The notes below the pieces were generated by a model. The model saw only the letters and a list, made by a program, of their open reading frames with translations. It had not been told where the DNA came from and made no database searches. Below are positions 5,938 to 6,511 of a stretch of 6,511 nt of DNA, one piece after another. The DNA comes from an uncultured Aliterella sp. (lineage in GTDB: Bacteria; Cyanobacteriota; Cyanobacteriia; Cyanobacteriales; Chroococcidiopsidaceae), in NCBI GenBank assembly GCA_905479905.1, contig CAJQOK010000529.1:1-6511 (forward strand). Reading direction: 5' to 3'. The translations under genes were made by a program, and so were the position numbers. Position 1 is the first letter of the stretch; each line of letters starts with the position of its first letter.

Positions 5938-6511
5938 ATGACCAATCCCTTACTCAGTCTCAATTACGAATCCGCGATAGAATCCTTGGGCGATGAATAC
6001 TACGATATAGTTCAAGCAGCGCGATTTCCCGAACAAATCTTACGTTTTCGCAACGACTCGGTATTACCGCTTTTAGGATTAGAAGCTCAAAACGTCACCG
6101 ACAGCGATTTTATTGAAGCTTTTGGCAAGTTTCAACGACAGCCTTTACTTGCATTACGTTATCACGGCTATCAATTTGGCTACTACAACCCCGATTTGGG
6201 CGATGGTAGAGGTTTCCTTTTTGGACAAGTACGCGGTATAGATGGGGAATTGTACGATTTTGGGACTAAAGGATCGGGTAAAACACCTTATTCTCGCGGC
6301 GGTGATGGTAGACTTACGCTCAAAGGCGGAGTACGGGAAGTATTAGCTACAGAATTCCTGCATCAAACGGGGGTAAGGACTTCTCGCACCTTTAGTTTAG
6401 TAGAAACGGGCGAACAACTCTGGCGGGGAGATGAGCCTTCACCAACGCGATCGTCAGTAATGGTACGATTTAGCAATTCTCATATTCGTTTTGGTACATT
6501 TGAGCGACTTC
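5938..6511 (+). CDS. selO: Protein adenylyltransferase SelO (UPF0061/YdiU family), 3' truncated by the window edge
   Basis: The first 191 codons are visible with no stop; family members are usually near 480-490 residues, so the rest lies beyond the window. SelO has a pseudokinase fold that binds ATP upside down and transfers AMP to protein Ser/Thr/Tyr, with a reported role in redox stress. The family match is strong throughout: [20 protein letters not shown] at 3-22, [10 protein letters not shown] near 30-39, [11 protein letters not shown] near 71-81, the nucleotide-binding [17 protein letters not shown] at 109-125 (K111 corresponds to the ATP-contacting lysine of the family), GVREVL at 131-136 and [16 protein letters not shown] at 162-177. 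The catalytic Asn and Asp lie further on and cannot be checked. The ATG at 5938 gives the usual N-terminus but has no Shine-Dalgarno and follows the PKS relic's stop by only six bases, so the gene probably shared the PKS transcript or relies on a promoter inside the relic. Confidence 0.95.
   Translation, partial: MTNPLLSLNYESAIESLGDEYYDIVQAARFPEQILRFRNDSVLPLLGLEAQNVTDSDFIEAFGKFQRQPLLALRYHGYQFGYYNPDLGDGRGFLFGQVRGIDGELYDFGTKGSGKTPYSRGGDGRLTLKGGVREVLATEFLHQTGVRTSRTFSLVETGEQLWRGDEPSPTRSSVMVRFSNSHIRFGTFERL

Noticed and set aside
5781..5963. Minus-strand open frame of 60 codons across the ACP tail and selO start
   Set aside because: Serine-rich antisense translation of the ACP tail; both plus-strand frames beneath it are recognised families.
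1..6511. tRNA, rRNA, CRISPR array, insertion sequence or riboswitch
   Set aside because: The intergenic stretches are short, and I saw no cloverleaf, regular repeat-spacer pattern, transposase fragment or terminal inverted repeats with target duplication.

Overview
The window comes from a cyanobacterial chromosome. The main evidence is eleven perfect copies of the HIP1 octamer GCGATCGC in 6.5 kb. The gene families agree: a DUF4336 protein of the cyanobacterial/plant type, a PatD-family protein, a long cyanobacterial-type Rsh, and polyketide synthase pieces with the typical cyanobacterial C-terminal tail. Start codons are mostly not preceded by a Shine-Dalgarno sequence, which also fits. I cannot name the species. 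PatD is best known from heterocyst-forming strains, but the family is not proof of heterocysts.

Layout, left to right. (1) Positions 1-765, plus strand: the 3' part of a DUF4336 gene whose true start lies outside the window. (2) Positions 790-2433, minus strand: a double-ATPase ABC protein of the oligopeptide/dipeptide (Dpp/Opp) class, convergent with the first gene. (3) Positions 2430-2789, minus strand: a small PatD-like gene whose TGA stop overlaps the ABC start as ATGA, so the two look like one translationally coupled operon. (4) Positions 2790-2995: a 206-base divergent promoter region. (5) Positions 2996-5233, plus strand: a complete bifunctional (p)ppGpp synthetase/hydrolase with HD, synthetase, TGS, zinc-finger and ACT domains. 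(6) Positions 5234-5404: a gap with weak hairpins and a possible antisense coding scar. (7) Positions 5405-5931, plus strand: the relic of a modular polyketide synthase. The start of a ketoreductase domain is joined out of frame to the end of an acyl carrier protein, and everything between is gone. (8) Positions 5938-6511, plus strand: the 5' part of selO (UPF0061/YdiU), encoding a protein adenylyltransferase with a pseudokinase fold. It starts six bases after the PKS relic ends and runs off the window.

The clearest functional theme is nutrient and stress control: a stringent-response enzyme diverges from a PatD/peptide-transporter-ATPase pair. The least ordinary part is 5300-5940, a rearranged and decayed PKS locus directly abutting selO. 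I found no convincing new defence system, CRISPR array, RNA gene or intact mobile element.
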